Positions 26,272 through 34,920 of a stretch of DNA of 47,870 nucleotides are shown here, piece after piece (the first letter of the stretch is position 1; each line of letters opens with the position of its first letter). The notes under the pieces are model-generated. The model was not told the DNA's origin. It was given only the letters and a program-made list of their open reading frames with translations, and searched no databases. This DNA is from Coxiellaceae bacterium (GTDB lineage Bacteria; Pseudomonadota; Gammaproteobacteria; Coxiellales; Coxiellaceae): NCBI GenBank assembly GCA_029210045.1, contig JARGNX010000005.1, forward strand, positions 1 to 47,870. Reading direction: 5' to 3'. The position numbers were made by a program, and so were the translations under genes.

Positions 26272-27814
26272 AATGCAATAATATCCTTCCGGTCATTTCT
26301 TGCGGTGGCGTTATTCCTGCTAGGGCGAGTACGGTTGGTGCGACATCATATAGCGCACCGTCTTGCTCATCAAAGTGGGCATCGTCACCTATATATATTA
26401 ATGGTACTTGGTTGGTGGTGTGTGCTGTATGCGGTTGTCCAGTTGACTCATCATAAATGCATTCAATATTGCCATGGTCGGCGGTAATTAACGCCACACC
26501 ATCAACTGTTTGTAAGCTGGTAATCACGCGTTGTAAGCATTGATCCATGGTCTCCATGGCTTGTTGAGCGGCGCTTTCTATGCCGGTATGACCGACCATG
26601 TCGGGATTGGCGTAGTTACAAATGATTACGTCATAGTGTTGGTTATTGATAGCTTCGCACAGGTGGTCGGTGACTTGTGCTGCGCTCATTTCTGGTTGCA
26701 AATCGTATGTGGCTACTTTGGGTGAGGCTACTAATTGATGTTCTTCGCCTTCGTAAGGTGTTTCGACGCCACCATTGAAGAAATAAGTCACGTGCGCGTA
26801 CTTTTCTGTTTCGGCTAAGCGTAATTGTGATAGATGATGCTTGGCGAGTGTTTCACCGAGGCCATTGGTGATTGCTGGAGTAGCAAAAACAACGTGGCTG
26901 TCTATGTCTTTACTGTATTGCGTCAAGGTAACGAAGTCCGCAAGTGATGCGGTTTTTTTGCGCTCGAACTCAGTGAAATGCTCATCAATTAAAGCATGGC
27001 TTAATTGACGTGCTCGATCGGCGCGGTAGTTCATAAAAATAACCACATCACCGTCATTTACGGTGATTGGTGCTTTGTCATCAGGCTGAATAGTTGTAGG
27101 TTGTACAAACTCATCGTTTTCCCCGCGTGCATAAGCCTGCTCTAAACCAGCAACGGCACTGTCGGCATTGTAAGTGGTAATGCCAGAGGTGAGTAAATCA
27201 TATGCTTGTCCAGTACGTGGCCAACGTTTGTCTCGATCCATGGCATAGTATCTGCCACAGATCGATGCGATTTGTCCGTTGCCAACTTTTGTATACAGTT
27301 TCTGTATCAGCTCGAGAGATGAAAGAGCTGATTGGGGTGGTACGTCACGACCATCGAGAAATGCATGCAGGTAGCTGTGTTCGATACCTTGTTCCGCTAA
27401 CAGCTCAATTAGCGCCATAATATGCTGTTGGTGACTGTGCACACCGCCGGGTGATAACAGGCCCAATATATGTACGGTATTGTTGCTTTGTTTGGCGGTA
27501 GCAATGGCGTCGCATAATGCTTTATTTTGAGCAAATTCACCGCTGTCGATCGCATGGTTAATCCGTGATAGATCTTGGCGCATCAAGCGCCCAGCGCCGA
27601 GATGCAAGTGACCGACTTCGGAATTTCCGATTTGACCCGCTGGTAGCCCAACGGTTTCACCACTGGCCTCAATAAGGCGGTGTGGATACGATTGAAACAA
27701 ACTGTCGATAAATGGAGTTTCGGCTTGTTCGCACGGGTTGTGTTGGCTTTCAGGCCGATAGCCCCAGCCATCGAGGATCATTAAGACGATCGGTTTTGGT
27801 CGCTGTGTATTCAT
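26258..27814 (-). CDS. gpmI: 2,3-bisphosphoglycerate-independent phosphoglycerate mutase
   Basis: Interconverts 3- and 2-phosphoglycerate in glycolysis and gluconeogenesis, cytoplasmic, two manganese ions. 518 residues, family length about 510. Seen: LMILDGWGYR with the first metal Asp, GNSEVGHLHLGAGR with the phosphorylated Ser65, HAFLDGRDVPP, RYYAMDRDKRW, MNYRADRARQ, ITADHGNIE and TAHTTNQVP metal-binding motifs. The ATG at 27814 lies ten bases behind a TATACT box on the minus strand, so the leader would be very short. First gene of the gpmI-envC-ctpA unit and divergent from the rhodanese-grxC-secB-gpsA unit. Confidence 0.97.
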   Translation of the reverse strand: MNTQRPKPIVLMILDGWGYRPESQHNPCEQAETPFIDSLFQSYPHRLIEASGETVGLPAGQIGNSEVGHLHLGAGRLMRQDLSRINHAIDSGEFAQNKALCDAIATAKQSNNTVHILGLLSPGGVHSHQQHIMALIELLAEQGIEHSYLHAFLDGRDVPPQSALSSLELIQKLYTKVGNGQIASICGRYYAMDRDKRWPRTGQAYDLLTSGITTYNADSAVAGLEQAYARGENDEFVQPTTIQPDDKAPITVNDGDVVIFMNYRADRARQLSHALIDEHFTEFERKKTASLADFVTLTQYSKDIDSHVVFATPAITNGLGETLAKHHLSQLRLAETEKYAHVTYFFNGGVETPYEGEEHQLVASPKVATYDLQPEMSAAQVTDHLCEAINNQHYDVIICNYANPDMVGHTGIESAAQQAMETMDQCLQRVITSLQTVDGVALITADHGNIECIYDESTGQPHTAHTTNQVPLIYIGDDAHFDEQDGALYDVAPTVLALAGITPPQEMTGRILLHFEND

Positions 27815-27973
27815 GCCCCAGAGTATACCGATTCATTACACAGAAGCGAAGGTTTGATTAGCATGCGGGCTGATAGCTTTTGCACTATCAAATGGAATAT
27901 ATACAGTTGCTGGGGTGCTTGTTATACTATGGCACCTTGTCATAGCTACTGTGCAAAAAATAAGAGAATAATC

Positions 27974-28399
27974 ATGGATCAAGTGTTACCGTTTATTGCC
28001 AAACACTGGGCATTGTGTGCTGCTTTTGTAGTGGTGCTATTAATGATACTGCTGGAAGAAGGTAAATCACGAGGACGTGGTGGAGGGCAGGTGAACCCAG
28101 AGGGAGCGGTTAATCTTATGAACCGTGAAGAGGCTGTTGTATTGGATTTGCGCTCAAAGCAAGCATTTCAGAAGGGTCATATGGTGGGTGCGATTAATAT
28201 TGCTAAGGCCGATGTAGAGATTAGCCTGAAAAAGTTGCAAAAACACCAAGATAAGCCATTAATAGTAGTATGTGATCGTGGAAATGACTCGAATCGTATT
28301 GCGTTGAGGCTGCGTCGCGAAGGTTTTAAGAAGCCGTTGGTATTGGCCGGTGGTATCGAAGCATGGAAGGCTGCCAAATTACCGTTAGCGACACAATAA
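27974..28399 (+). CDS. yibN: Membrane-anchored rhodanese-like protein (YibN type)
   Basis: 141 residues. Residues 10-28 (HWALCAAFVVVLLMILLEE) form one N-terminal membrane segment; residues 45-138 are a rhodanese domain with VVLDLRSKQAFQKGHMVGAI, the loop CDRGNDS with the catalytic Cys, and LAGGIEAWKAAKLP. It may carry sulfane sulfur or act in redox control. Start: the ATG at 27974 with AAGAGA upstream; upstream in-frame codons to 27854 give a sequence that does not look conserved. First gene of the yibN-grxC-secB-gpsA order known from enterobacteria; grxC starts 16 bases after its stop. Confidence 0.93.
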   Translation: MDQVLPFIAKHWALCAAFVVVLLMILLEEGKSRGRGGGQVNPEGAVNLMNREEAVVLDLRSKQAFQKGHMVGAINIAKADVEISLKKLQKHQDKPLIVVCDRGNDSNRIALRLRREGFKKPLVLAGGIEAWKAAKLPLATQ

Positions 28400-28415
28400 G
28401 CAAAAGGGGAAATAC

Positions 28416-28673
28416 ATGGCGGAAGTTGTTATTTATAGTAAGGCAGTATGCCCTTTTTGTGATCGTGCAAAAGAGTTGTTGACGCAAAAAGGGGTGGCGT
28501 ATACTGAGAAGCGTATTGACCAAAATCAAGATGATTTAAAGCAAATGCTAGCAATGAGTAATGGTCAGCGCACGGTGCCACAAATATTTATTGGTGACCA
28601 CCATGTGGGTGGTTTTGATGATTTATGGGCTTTGGAACAGGCGGGTGATCTTGATCCGTTACTATCCAAGTAA
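28416..28673 (+). CDS. grxC: Glutaredoxin 3 (GrxC)
   Basis: Cytoplasmic dithiol glutaredoxin that reduces disulfides with glutathione. 85 residues. Active site CPFC (Cys12 and Cys15; E. coli has CPYC), TVPQIFIGDHHVGG with the cis-Pro and the glutathione-binding GG, and DDLWAL at the end. AAAAGGGGAAATAC precedes the ATG. It sits between yibN and secB in a conserved operon. Confidence 0.96.
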   Translation: MAEVVIYSKAVCPFCDRAKELLTQKGVAYTEKRIDQNQDDLKQMLAMSNGQRTVPQIFIGDHHVGGFDDLWALEQAGDLDPLLSK

Positions 28674-28714
28674 ATGCAATTTTAATTTTTTATTTTATTT
28701 AGGAGTAAAACACA

Positions 28715-29203
28715 ATGGCAGAACAAGTAGCAAACGGTGAGCAAGCAGCAGCTGATGACAATGGCCAAGAATTTGGTATTCAGCGTATTTACGTTAAAGA
28801 CGTTTCATATGAGTCACCGAATGCACCGAAGATTTTCTTGGAGCAATGGCAGCCAGAGTTAAGCTTAGACTTGGCGACTAAAGTGGATACGTTAGAAGAT
28901 AATATTTATGACGTGACTTTAACAGTGACAGCAACAGTAAAAGTGGGCGAGCAAACAGCCTTCTTATCAGAAGTAAAATACGCCGGTATTTTTATGGTGA
29001 AAGGTTTTGCTGATGAAGAGTTGAAGCAAATGTTAGGCAGTTACTGCCCGAACGTTTTATATCCGTATGTGCGTGAAACCATTACTGGCTTAGTAGCTAA
29101 TGGCGGCTTCCCACAATTGTATTTAACGCCTGTGAATTTTGATGCGTTGTATATGCAACAGCAGCAAGAAGAGCAAGCCGCAGCTCAAAAAACGGATGCC
29201 TAA
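28715..29203 (+). CDS. secB: Protein-export chaperone SecB
   Basis: Cytosolic tetrameric chaperone that keeps preproteins unfolded and hands them to SecA. 162 residues, family length about 155. Seen: QRIYVKDVSYESPNAPKIF, LDLATKVDTLEDNIYDVTLT, LGSYCPNVLYPYVRETI and GGFPQLYLTPVNFDALY, all highly typical. The N-terminal 20 residues are Gln- and Ala-rich and not conserved; the C-terminal QQQEEQAAAQ is the usual polar tail. TTAGGAGTAAAACAC gives a strong ribosome site. Its TAA is followed directly by the ATG of gpsA. Confidence 0.97.
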   Translation: MAEQVANGEQAAADDNGQEFGIQRIYVKDVSYESPNAPKIFLEQWQPELSLDLATKVDTLEDNIYDVTLTVTATVKVGEQTAFLSEVKYAGIFMVKGFADEELKQMLGSYCPNVLYPYVRETITGLVANGGFPQLYLTPVNFDALYMQQQQEEQAAAQKTDA

Positions 29204-30208
29204 ATGACTACAGCGGGCCAACGGATAGCAGTGCTTGGTGCAGGTTCCTGGGGAACGGCACTGGCATTGTTGTTGGCCCGCAATGGTTACGAAGTAAATT
29301 TGTGGGGTCATCATGCTGAGCACATGGCTTTTTTGACGGCTAACCACGAAAATAAAACATACCTTCCTGATTTTCCTTTCCCTTATAATATTCATCCGAC
29401 AGCTGATATAAATGAAGCGTTGCATGACGTGCAGTTTATTTTACTGGTGGTGCCGAGTTCAGCGTTTGTTGAAACGTTGGAGCGCATTAAGCCGGCAGTC
29501 TCTGCGGATGCCAAGTTGGTTTGGGGTACGAAAGGGATAGACCCAGCCTCTAATCGATTGTTGAGTGATTGCGCTGCTGAAATTTTACCTGATATGCCTT
29601 TGGCGATTTTATCCGGCTCAAGTTTTGCTAAAGAAGTAGCGCTGGATTTACCGACAGCGGTAACGATTGCCAGTGATGATGAGCAATGGTTGCAAGAATG
29701 TGTCGACTTGTTTGCCGCGCCACATTTTCGTGTGTATCCATCCAGCGATATGATTGGTTCGCAAATTTGTGGTGTGGTAAAAAATGTATTGGCTATTGCG
29801 GCGGGCATTGGTGATGGTATGGAGTTGGGCTATAACGCGCGCAGCGCATTGATTACTCGTGGATTGGCAGAAATGGCGCGATTAGTTGAGGCGATGGGCG
29901 GTAGTAAGCAAACGGTGATGGGTCTGTGTGGGTTGGGTGATTTAGTATTAACCTGTACTGGTGATTTGTCTCGTAATCGTCGCTTTGGTTTTGCCTTGGG
30001 TGAAGGTAAGAGTGCGCAAGCAGCTAAACAAGAAATTGGTCAAGCGATTGAAGGGATGGATAACGCCGAGCAGATCCATCAGTTACTTTCAGAATATAGT
30101 GTCGATATGCCTATATGTACAGCGGTATATCGTATTATTCATCACGAACTTGATCCACGTGAAGCATTGAATCAACTTCTTGAACGTAAGCCCTCCAGTT
30201 ATTCGTAA
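29204..30208 (+). CDS. gpsA: Glycerol-3-phosphate dehydrogenase [NAD(P)+]
   Basis: Reduces dihydroxyacetone phosphate to sn-glycerol-3-phosphate for phospholipid synthesis in the cytoplasm. 334 residues, normal length. Seen: AVLGAGSWGTALA (9-21, NAD loop), WGTKGIDP, LSGSSFAKEVA, CGVVKNVLAIAAGIGDG with the catalytic Lys, NARSALITRGLAEM and GLGDLVLTCTGDLSRNR. The ATG touches the secB stop, so translation is coupled. A 7-bp hairpin CTTAAGG/CCTTAAG at 30216-30232 follows the stop and may end the operon, though it lacks a T-run. Confidence 0.97.
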   Translation: MTTAGQRIAVLGAGSWGTALALLLARNGYEVNLWGHHAEHMAFLTANHENKTYLPDFPFPYNIHPTADINEALHDVQFILLVVPSSAFVETLERIKPAVSADAKLVWGTKGIDPASNRLLSDCAAEILPDMPLAILSGSSFAKEVALDLPTAVTIASDDEQWLQECVDLFAAPHFRVYPSSDMIGSQICGVVKNVLAIAAGIGDGMELGYNARSALITRGLAEMARLVEAMGGSKQTVMGLCGLGDLVLTCTGDLSRNRRFGFALGEGKSAQAAKQEIGQAIEGMDNAEQIHQLLSEYSVDMPICTAVYRIIHHELDPREALNQLLERKPSSYS

Positions 30209-30297
30209 AACTTTCCTTAAGGATTCCTTAAGCCGACACAAAAAGCACATTTTTTACTGTGGTTGATATAGCATCATAAGGATAAAAATATCATGAT

Positions 30298-31719
30298 GTG
30301 AAGGCAATTGATTTGGGGGGAAGTGTCTTGCGAGGATTGTTTTGTTGTTTGAGAAAAGCTGAACCAGCTTCGGTTGAGTTGGTAGCTGTCCAACCACGTC
30401 ATTTTGTTATTATCGGCGCTGAAAAATACCAAAGTAGAACGTTGAATCGAGTTCCTCAGTCGAAGTGGGATGTGGTATTGCGAGATGCCGTGTCCGGTGA
30501 GGTTGTACATGATATTGTTAGTGCGCAATCAGTAACTTCACCAGATTTAAAAAGGGATGGTCGTTATGAAGAAAGACATGGAAGTACATCAGTTGTTAAA
30601 GACTTAGAGAATCAATCAGAAGGGCGCGAAGGCCTGCCGGAATTGGTGGTGAAGTCTTTCCATCATGATGTTTGGCGAGGTGATACGCATTTTAAGGTTA
30701 GGCTGGAGGATTTGCATAAGTCGGCGCATTATTTGCGTGTTCAAGGTTTTTGTTGTTATGTTGGCGAGCATGAGCAGCTTAGTCGCCGCACACCAGGGGG
30801 TAAGAAAAAGCCATTTGTTATTATGCAAAAAATAGGTGATGGTCGTGACTTGTTTACTCTGGCTCAAGATCGAGAGGTAAAGGCGGTGATATGCAATAGC
30901 ACCGAAGCATTGCAAAAATTATTGGGTGCCTTTTGTCGACTCATGGCGTTATTGGAATATTTTTATGCTCAGGAAGGTAGGCCTGTACTTGATCTTAAGT
31001 CAGAAAATATTATGCCGATTCGAGATGAGCATGGCCATATTATTCGTTTTGTGTTGATTGATTTGGATAATTCCTTTGGTACTGAAACGATGTTTACTCC
31101 TGATGCTATGCCTTTAGGCGACTATATTCGCGTGGCGCGTCATTGGAATAAATCTAAAGAATTAGGGACAGCGATAGACTTTCACTCATTAGCAAGCATG
31201 CTGGCTGAAACGATTAATGCACTGAGTTCGGGTGCTTGTTTTTCTATGCGTAATACACAGCACCCAGTTAGCCTAAGACATCGGTTGATGGTAATTGAGC
31301 CTAAAACCAGCGCGTTGGATTCTTTGCCGGTGAAGCTTTATCAGGCTTTGATGGGTGCTGTTGATGGAATGCCGGCTAGAGAGATGATTTCAGCGGCGTT
31401 TAGTGAAACAACGGGCGCGGACTATTATCTGCAGCAGTTTGATGATGAAGCGGCCAGTTTACAGCGTCGTGTAGAAGCTGTAAGGCATGCAATGGCTGCA
31501 CCAGCTCGAGCTGTTGAATTTCCTGCACCGCCAGCAGGAAGTGATAGGGTAGGCAGACCCAAGGGGGCCGCCAGTCCTGCGTTATTTCAAACAGCTGATG
31601 AGCTAGCCTTGCTTGCGTTAGATGGCAGTCCATCCGTGCCATACGCCTTTTATGCTGACAAAGAGGAGTCATGTGTGAGCAGGTGCTGTGAATCTATACG
31701 TAAAGTGTTTAGATGTTAG
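30298..31719 (+). CDS. Kinase-like protein 1 of a tandem paralogous pair; putative effector
   Basis: 473 residues, no named family. Homologous to the next gene over about 300 residues (for example GSTSVVKDL, VVKSFHHDVW, MQKIGDGRDLF). Kinase-like signature: Lys119 in LVVKSF (VAIK-type), LDLKSENIMPI (Asp232, Lys234, Asn237; the HRDLKxxN catalytic loop) and VLIDLDNSFG (Asp255/Asp257; the DFG position). The residues suited to ATP binding and catalysis are all kept. The C-terminal 100 residues are Ala/Pro-rich and end in a Cys- and Arg-rich CESIRKVFRC. Start: GTG at 30298; a TTG at 30328 behind GGGGGG is an alternative. No signal peptide; likely host-directed by analogy to kinase effectors, which is inference. 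Confidence 0.72.
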   Translation: MKAIDLGGSVLRGLFCCLRKAEPASVELVAVQPRHFVIIGAEKYQSRTLNRVPQSKWDVVLRDAVSGEVVHDIVSAQSVTSPDLKRDGRYEERHGSTSVVKDLENQSEGREGLPELVVKSFHHDVWRGDTHFKVRLEDLHKSAHYLRVQGFCCYVGEHEQLSRRTPGGKKKPFVIMQKIGDGRDLFTLAQDREVKAVICNSTEALQKLLGAFCRLMALLEYFYAQEGRPVLDLKSENIMPIRDEHGHIIRFVLIDLDNSFGTETMFTPDAMPLGDYIRVARHWNKSKELGTAIDFHSLASMLAETINALSSGACFSMRNTQHPVSLRHRLMVIEPKTSALDSLPVKLYQALMGAVDGMPAREMISAAFSETTGADYYLQQFDDEAASLQRRVEAVRHAMAAPARAVEFPAPPAGSDRVGRPKGAASPALFQTADELALLALDGSPSVPYAFYADKEESCVSRCCESIRKVFRC

Positions 31720-31737
31720 CCTGCAAGCCTTCGTATG

Positions 31738-31767
31738 TTGACAAGTGTATTGTATAACCGTTATAAA
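31738..31767 (+). promoter_or_regulatory. Sigma70-type promoter for kinase-like gene 2
   Basis: TTGACA (31738-31743) and TATAAA (31762-31767) are 18 bases apart, 45 bases upstream of the ATG at 31813. A consensus -35 and a near-consensus -10. It lies in the 93-base gap between the two paralogues, so the second gene is not dependent on read-through. Confidence 0.6.
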
Positions 31768-31812
31768 CCATTCGTGAATTAAAACTCATAATAAATCATG
31801 TGGGAGTGATTG

Positions 31813-33075
31813 ATGAGAGCGAGTAGGGGAGTACGAGGCCTTGTTGCGGAATCGAAAAAGGATGAACCAGCAGAAAAGGTTTTTGGCGCTGGACTGGTTG
31901 TCGTTGATGCGGAAAAAGTTGAATCGAGAATAGATGGAAAAACGCCGCATTCGACATGGCGAGTGACATGGCGTGATTTGTCTTCAAATACCAGTGTGAC
32001 GAGTGAGTATTTGGCCGAGTCTAGTAGCGTGCCTGCAGAGGATAGGCGTGATCGTTATATAGATCGTGCGGGCAGTACCGCGGTAGTAAAAGATTTAAGA
32101 ACCAAGCCAAGCGAAGGCTTGCCATTGCCTGATTTGGTTCTTAAATCTTTTCATACAAGATACTGGCCGCAACAATTAACAAATGAACTTAAGTTGGAAT
32201 CTCTACGCTCATCTTCTCGCTATTTGCGAGCACAAAATTTTTGTAGTTATGTGGGAGAACGCCCATCGCGTGCTGGTAATCCAGATCAGCTAAAACCCTA
32301 TGTAGTGATGCAGAAAATTGGAGATGGTAGGAATCTGTTTCATTCGTCGAAAGATACGTCTGATAATGCATCTTTGCTTAACTCACCAGAGGCGCAGGTT
32401 AAGTTTATACAGGCTATTTGTCGATTATTAGCGTTTATTGAATTTTTTCATCAAAATGAACATCGCCCTATTCTTGATATTAAAGCTGAAAATCTCATCC
32501 CTATTCGAAATTTACAGGGACAACTGGAGCGTTTGGTTGTAGTGGATCTGGACAGTTCGTTTGGCGATAGTTTTGTTATGACGTCGGCATCGATGACCCG
32601 GCATGATATATACTTAGCTTCTGTGCGTGGTAGTCTGGGGGTTGGATTAAGTATAGATTTTCGTATTTTAGCTAATGTGATTGCTGAGACCTGCAGCTTT
32701 ATTCGGCCTGATGACTTTTTCACTATTAGACAAACGGCATGTGACACTATTGAGGCCACCCCAAAGCCACGTGTGGCTCGTTCGCCAATAATAAGTTTAT
32801 TTAAGCAATTGAGTTCAGCTCGGGGTAAGGTATCTGTAGCTGATATAATAAGGAAATCTTTTAATGCCTTTGATGCCAAAGTTTATTTGCAAGAGTTTCA
32901 ACAAGAGTTGAGGGATCTTCAGCAACGATATGCGTCGGTAGATGCACTAAAGCCAGCATTTGCTGGGGTGGGAGGTGCTGCCCTTTTTAAGCCAGCACCT
33001 AAAGAAAAGGGTAAAGGTTTTGTTAGGACGTATCAAGCGGAGATAGTGGGTGGTGTCTGTTGTACTATTGTTTGA
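31813..33075 (+). CDS. Kinase-like protein 2 of the pair, with CaaX-like C-terminus; putative effector
   Basis: 420 residues; paralogue of the preceding gene. Kinase-like residues: Lys111 in LVLKSF, LDIKAENLIPI (Asp222, Lys224, Asn227) and VVVDLDSSFG (Asp245/Asp247). Spacing between these points matches the first protein to within two residues. It is shorter at the C-terminus and ends GGVCCTIV, with Cys at -4 (CTIV): this fits a CaaX box loosely, with Thr at the first aliphatic position. Bacterial effectors such as Legionella AnkB use host prenylation of such a box to bind membranes. Start: ATG at 31813 with GGGAG six bases upstream; a TTG lies just before it. Own promoter at 31738. Convergent with the SDR gene 12 bases away. 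Confidence 0.75.
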   Translation: MRASRGVRGLVAESKKDEPAEKVFGAGLVVVDAEKVESRIDGKTPHSTWRVTWRDLSSNTSVTSEYLAESSSVPAEDRRDRYIDRAGSTAVVKDLRTKPSEGLPLPDLVLKSFHTRYWPQQLTNELKLESLRSSSRYLRAQNFCSYVGERPSRAGNPDQLKPYVVMQKIGDGRNLFHSSKDTSDNASLLNSPEAQVKFIQAICRLLAFIEFFHQNEHRPILDIKAENLIPIRNLQGQLERLVVVDLDSSFGDSFVMTSASMTRHDIYLASVRGSLGVGLSIDFRILANVIAETCSFIRPDDFFTIRQTACDTIEATPKPRVARSPIISLFKQLSSARGKVSVADIIRKSFNAFDAKVYLQEFQQELRDLQQRYASVDALKPAFAGVGGAALFKPAPKEKGKGFVRTYQAEIVGGVCCTIV

Positions 33076-33087
33076 TGCTCGATTACT

Positions 33088-33870
33088 TTAGGGTGCAGGA
33101 TAGGGGAAAGGTTCACGGTCACTATACCATTGCTTATGATGTTCATTGTCATATATAAACCAAGGTTCTTTACGGCTGAATTCATTGTTGCTGGTTTGTG
33201 TTAATAGCCAGTAGATAAATGAGGCTGAAACAGGTGCGGGAATTAAATTGGTTTGGTTTTGTTTGAAAAATTTAGCGAGTGGGAAGTTAATTTCATCTTG
33301 TTCGCGTAATTCAGCTTGAATGCCCGTATCCACTTCGCCTGGAATCACGTGCCCGCAAAGGAATAGGGTGTTATCGTCTTGCTGATAAGCTTCGGTGAGT
33401 GCGAGCAAGGCATGTTTGCTCATGCAGTAGGCGCCCAAGCCGGGTGCTGTGAATTCAGCAGCGCGTGAGCTGAGGTTTAATACGCGTGTTGTATTGTTGA
33501 AGTGTTTTAATAATCCATTAGTAAGTAACAGCGGTGCGGTAACATTGATGTTCATGAGTTGCGTGTAATCGGTGGAATTGATTTTTGTTAAGCTGCCAAT
33601 GGTGCCGTTTGTTCCGGCGTTATTCACTAAGTGACTAATGCTGCAGTTGTTTTGCGTGCAGTATTGCAGGGTCTCATGGATGGCGAGTTGAATGTCTTGT
33701 GTATTGCTAAGATCTGCTTTGATCATATGAAATGTGTCGCGGTGGCTATCATTTAGGTCGCAGGGGCTGCGATTAATGCCAACTACATGATGGCCTTGTT
33801 GCAAGCAGTGTTTGGCTAGCGCGTGACCTATGCCGCGCGTTGTGCCGCTAATAATAATTAAAGGTTTCAT
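33088..33870 (-). CDS. SDR family oxidoreductase
   Basis: Classical short-chain dehydrogenase of 260 residues. Seen: GTTRGIG (9-15, cofactor loop; first Gly-x-x-x-Gly-x-Gly of the family), INRSP after strand two, NNAGTNG (about 87-93), NLSSRAA with the catalytic Ser, and YCMSKHALLAL (Tyr and Lys). After the PGEVDTGI segment a C-terminal extension of about 40 residues is present (WFIYDNEHHKQWYSD). Substrate unknown. Its ATG overlaps the stop of the APH-type kinase gene by four bases (ATGA), so the pair is translationally coupled and may work on one small molecule. Confidence 0.9.
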   Translation of the reverse strand: MKPLIIISGTTRGIGHALAKHCLQQGHHVVGINRSPCDLNDSHRDTFHMIKADLSNTQDIQLAIHETLQYCTQNNCSISHLVNNAGTNGTIGSLTKINSTDYTQLMNINVTAPLLLTNGLLKHFNNTTRVLNLSSRAAEFTAPGLGAYCMSKHALLALTEAYQQDDNTLFLCGHVIPGEVDTGIQAELREQDEINFPLAKFFKQNQTNLIPAPVSASFIYWLLTQTSNNEFSRKEPWFIYDNEHHKQWYSDREPFPYPAP

Positions 33871-34835
33871 GTGTTGCTCCAGCTAAAGTCGTAGTCAAAT
33901 AAACGGTTGTTATAATCCAGGTGATGGCTAATGTAATCCATTAATTGTTCGCTATTGTAGTCATCCATATGGCGCATAAAATGTAGTTCGATATAGGCAC
34001 GAATAAATGAGCCTTGCATTAGCATCGGCAGTTGTTGTAATTGTGCGCTTGTCAAAGCACGTTGTTGGCGGTAGCCGCTAATGGTTGGTTGCAAAAAATC
34101 ATCAATTTGTTGGTTGCTGGCGGGATATAGTCCTAAGCCTGGTAAGCAAAAATAAATTTTTAATGGCAGTAACAAATCGGCAACGTAAAAATAATAAAAG
34201 CTGTGATCAAAGTCGAATAGTTGGAAATGATTATTTTTAAGTAGCATATTATCAAATTTAAAATCGCCATGGATTAAACCATGGTTTATTTTTGTTTGCT
34301 GTAGCGTTGATGCCTTATCAAAGAATTCGTGCTTAATATTGTTGATGCTTGATGGCAAATCATTCTGTGGCACATGATTGAGCAGTTGCTGAAAGTGTGG
34401 GCGGGTAGGTGTGTTGGGTTGGTATTGTTCAGAAAAATTATGCAGTTGAGCTAATGTTTTTCCGTACAAATGTAATGTGTCTGGATTGCATAGCTTTGGG
34501 TTGTTAATGTTTACTTCGGTGCCATTAAAGCAGTTAAACACGGTTATAAAATACACACGATCGTCATTAATTTCTGTGATGTATTCGTTTGATTTGCTGG
34601 CTATGGCAGTATTAGTGGTTAAGCCCATTTGATTCAAATAAGAACAAAACTCAAGTTCGGCTATAATCCAAGATTTATCGCGTACTGTATCAGGTTGAAT
34701 ACGTATGATCACGGCTTGGTTTTGGTTGTCTGTCGCGGTATAGGTGCGGTTAATGCCTTGACGCAGTAGGTTTACAGAATCTTTTTGAAGATCGTAATGT
34801 TGAATTATTTCTTTGATAAAAAAAGCATCATTCAT
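33867..34835 (-). CDS. APH-fold phosphotransferase (aminoglycoside/choline/homoserine kinase-like)
   Basis: 322 residues with a protein-kinase-like fold. Seen: LLRQGINRTYTATD (nucleotide loop region), AVIIRIQP with the ATP-binding position, LIHGDFKFDNMLL with the catalytic Asp and Asn, and LFDFDHSFYYFYVADL with the magnesium Asp. Typical of ThrB/SrkA/ChoK-like small-molecule kinases; the pattern HGDFKFDN is the family Brenner motif. It is not related in sequence to the two kinase-like proteins to the left. Upstream gene of a two-gene unit with the SDR, sharing a 4-base overlap. Substrate not predictable. Confidence 0.88.
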   Translation of the reverse strand: MNDAFFIKEIIQHYDLQKDSVNLLRQGINRTYTATDNQNQAVIIRIQPDTVRDKSWIIAELEFCSYLNQMGLTTNTAIASKSNEYITEINDDRVYFITVFNCFNGTEVNINNPKLCNPDTLHLYGKTLAQLHNFSEQYQPNTPTRPHFQQLLNHVPQNDLPSSINNIKHEFFDKASTLQQTKINHGLIHGDFKFDNMLLKNNHFQLFDFDHSFYYFYVADLLLPLKIYFCLPGLGLYPASNQQIDDFLQPTISGYRQQRALTSAQLQQLPMLMQGSFIRAYIELHFMRHMDDYNSEQLMDYISHHLDYNNRLFDYDFSWSNT

Positions 34836-34875
34836 GGGTTAAAAAATAGCATATCTATAGTGGATTCTCAACGTA

Positions 34876-34884
34876 TGCTATACT
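34876..34884 (+). promoter_or_regulatory. Extended -10 promoter element of the GIN-domain gene
   Basis: TGCTATACT is an extended -10 box (TGn-TATACT), 37 bases upstream of the ATG at 34921, within the divergent gap to the APH-type gene. No good -35 hexamer, as allowed for extended -10 promoters. Confidence 0.45.
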
Positions 34885-34920
34885 GCTCGCGCGAATTAAC
34901 CTCAACACGGAGTTATTCTT

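Noticed and set aside
30214..30232. Hairpin CTTAAGG/CCTTAAG after gpsA
   Set aside because: AT-rich 7-bp stem without a T-run right behind it; mentioned with gpsA only.
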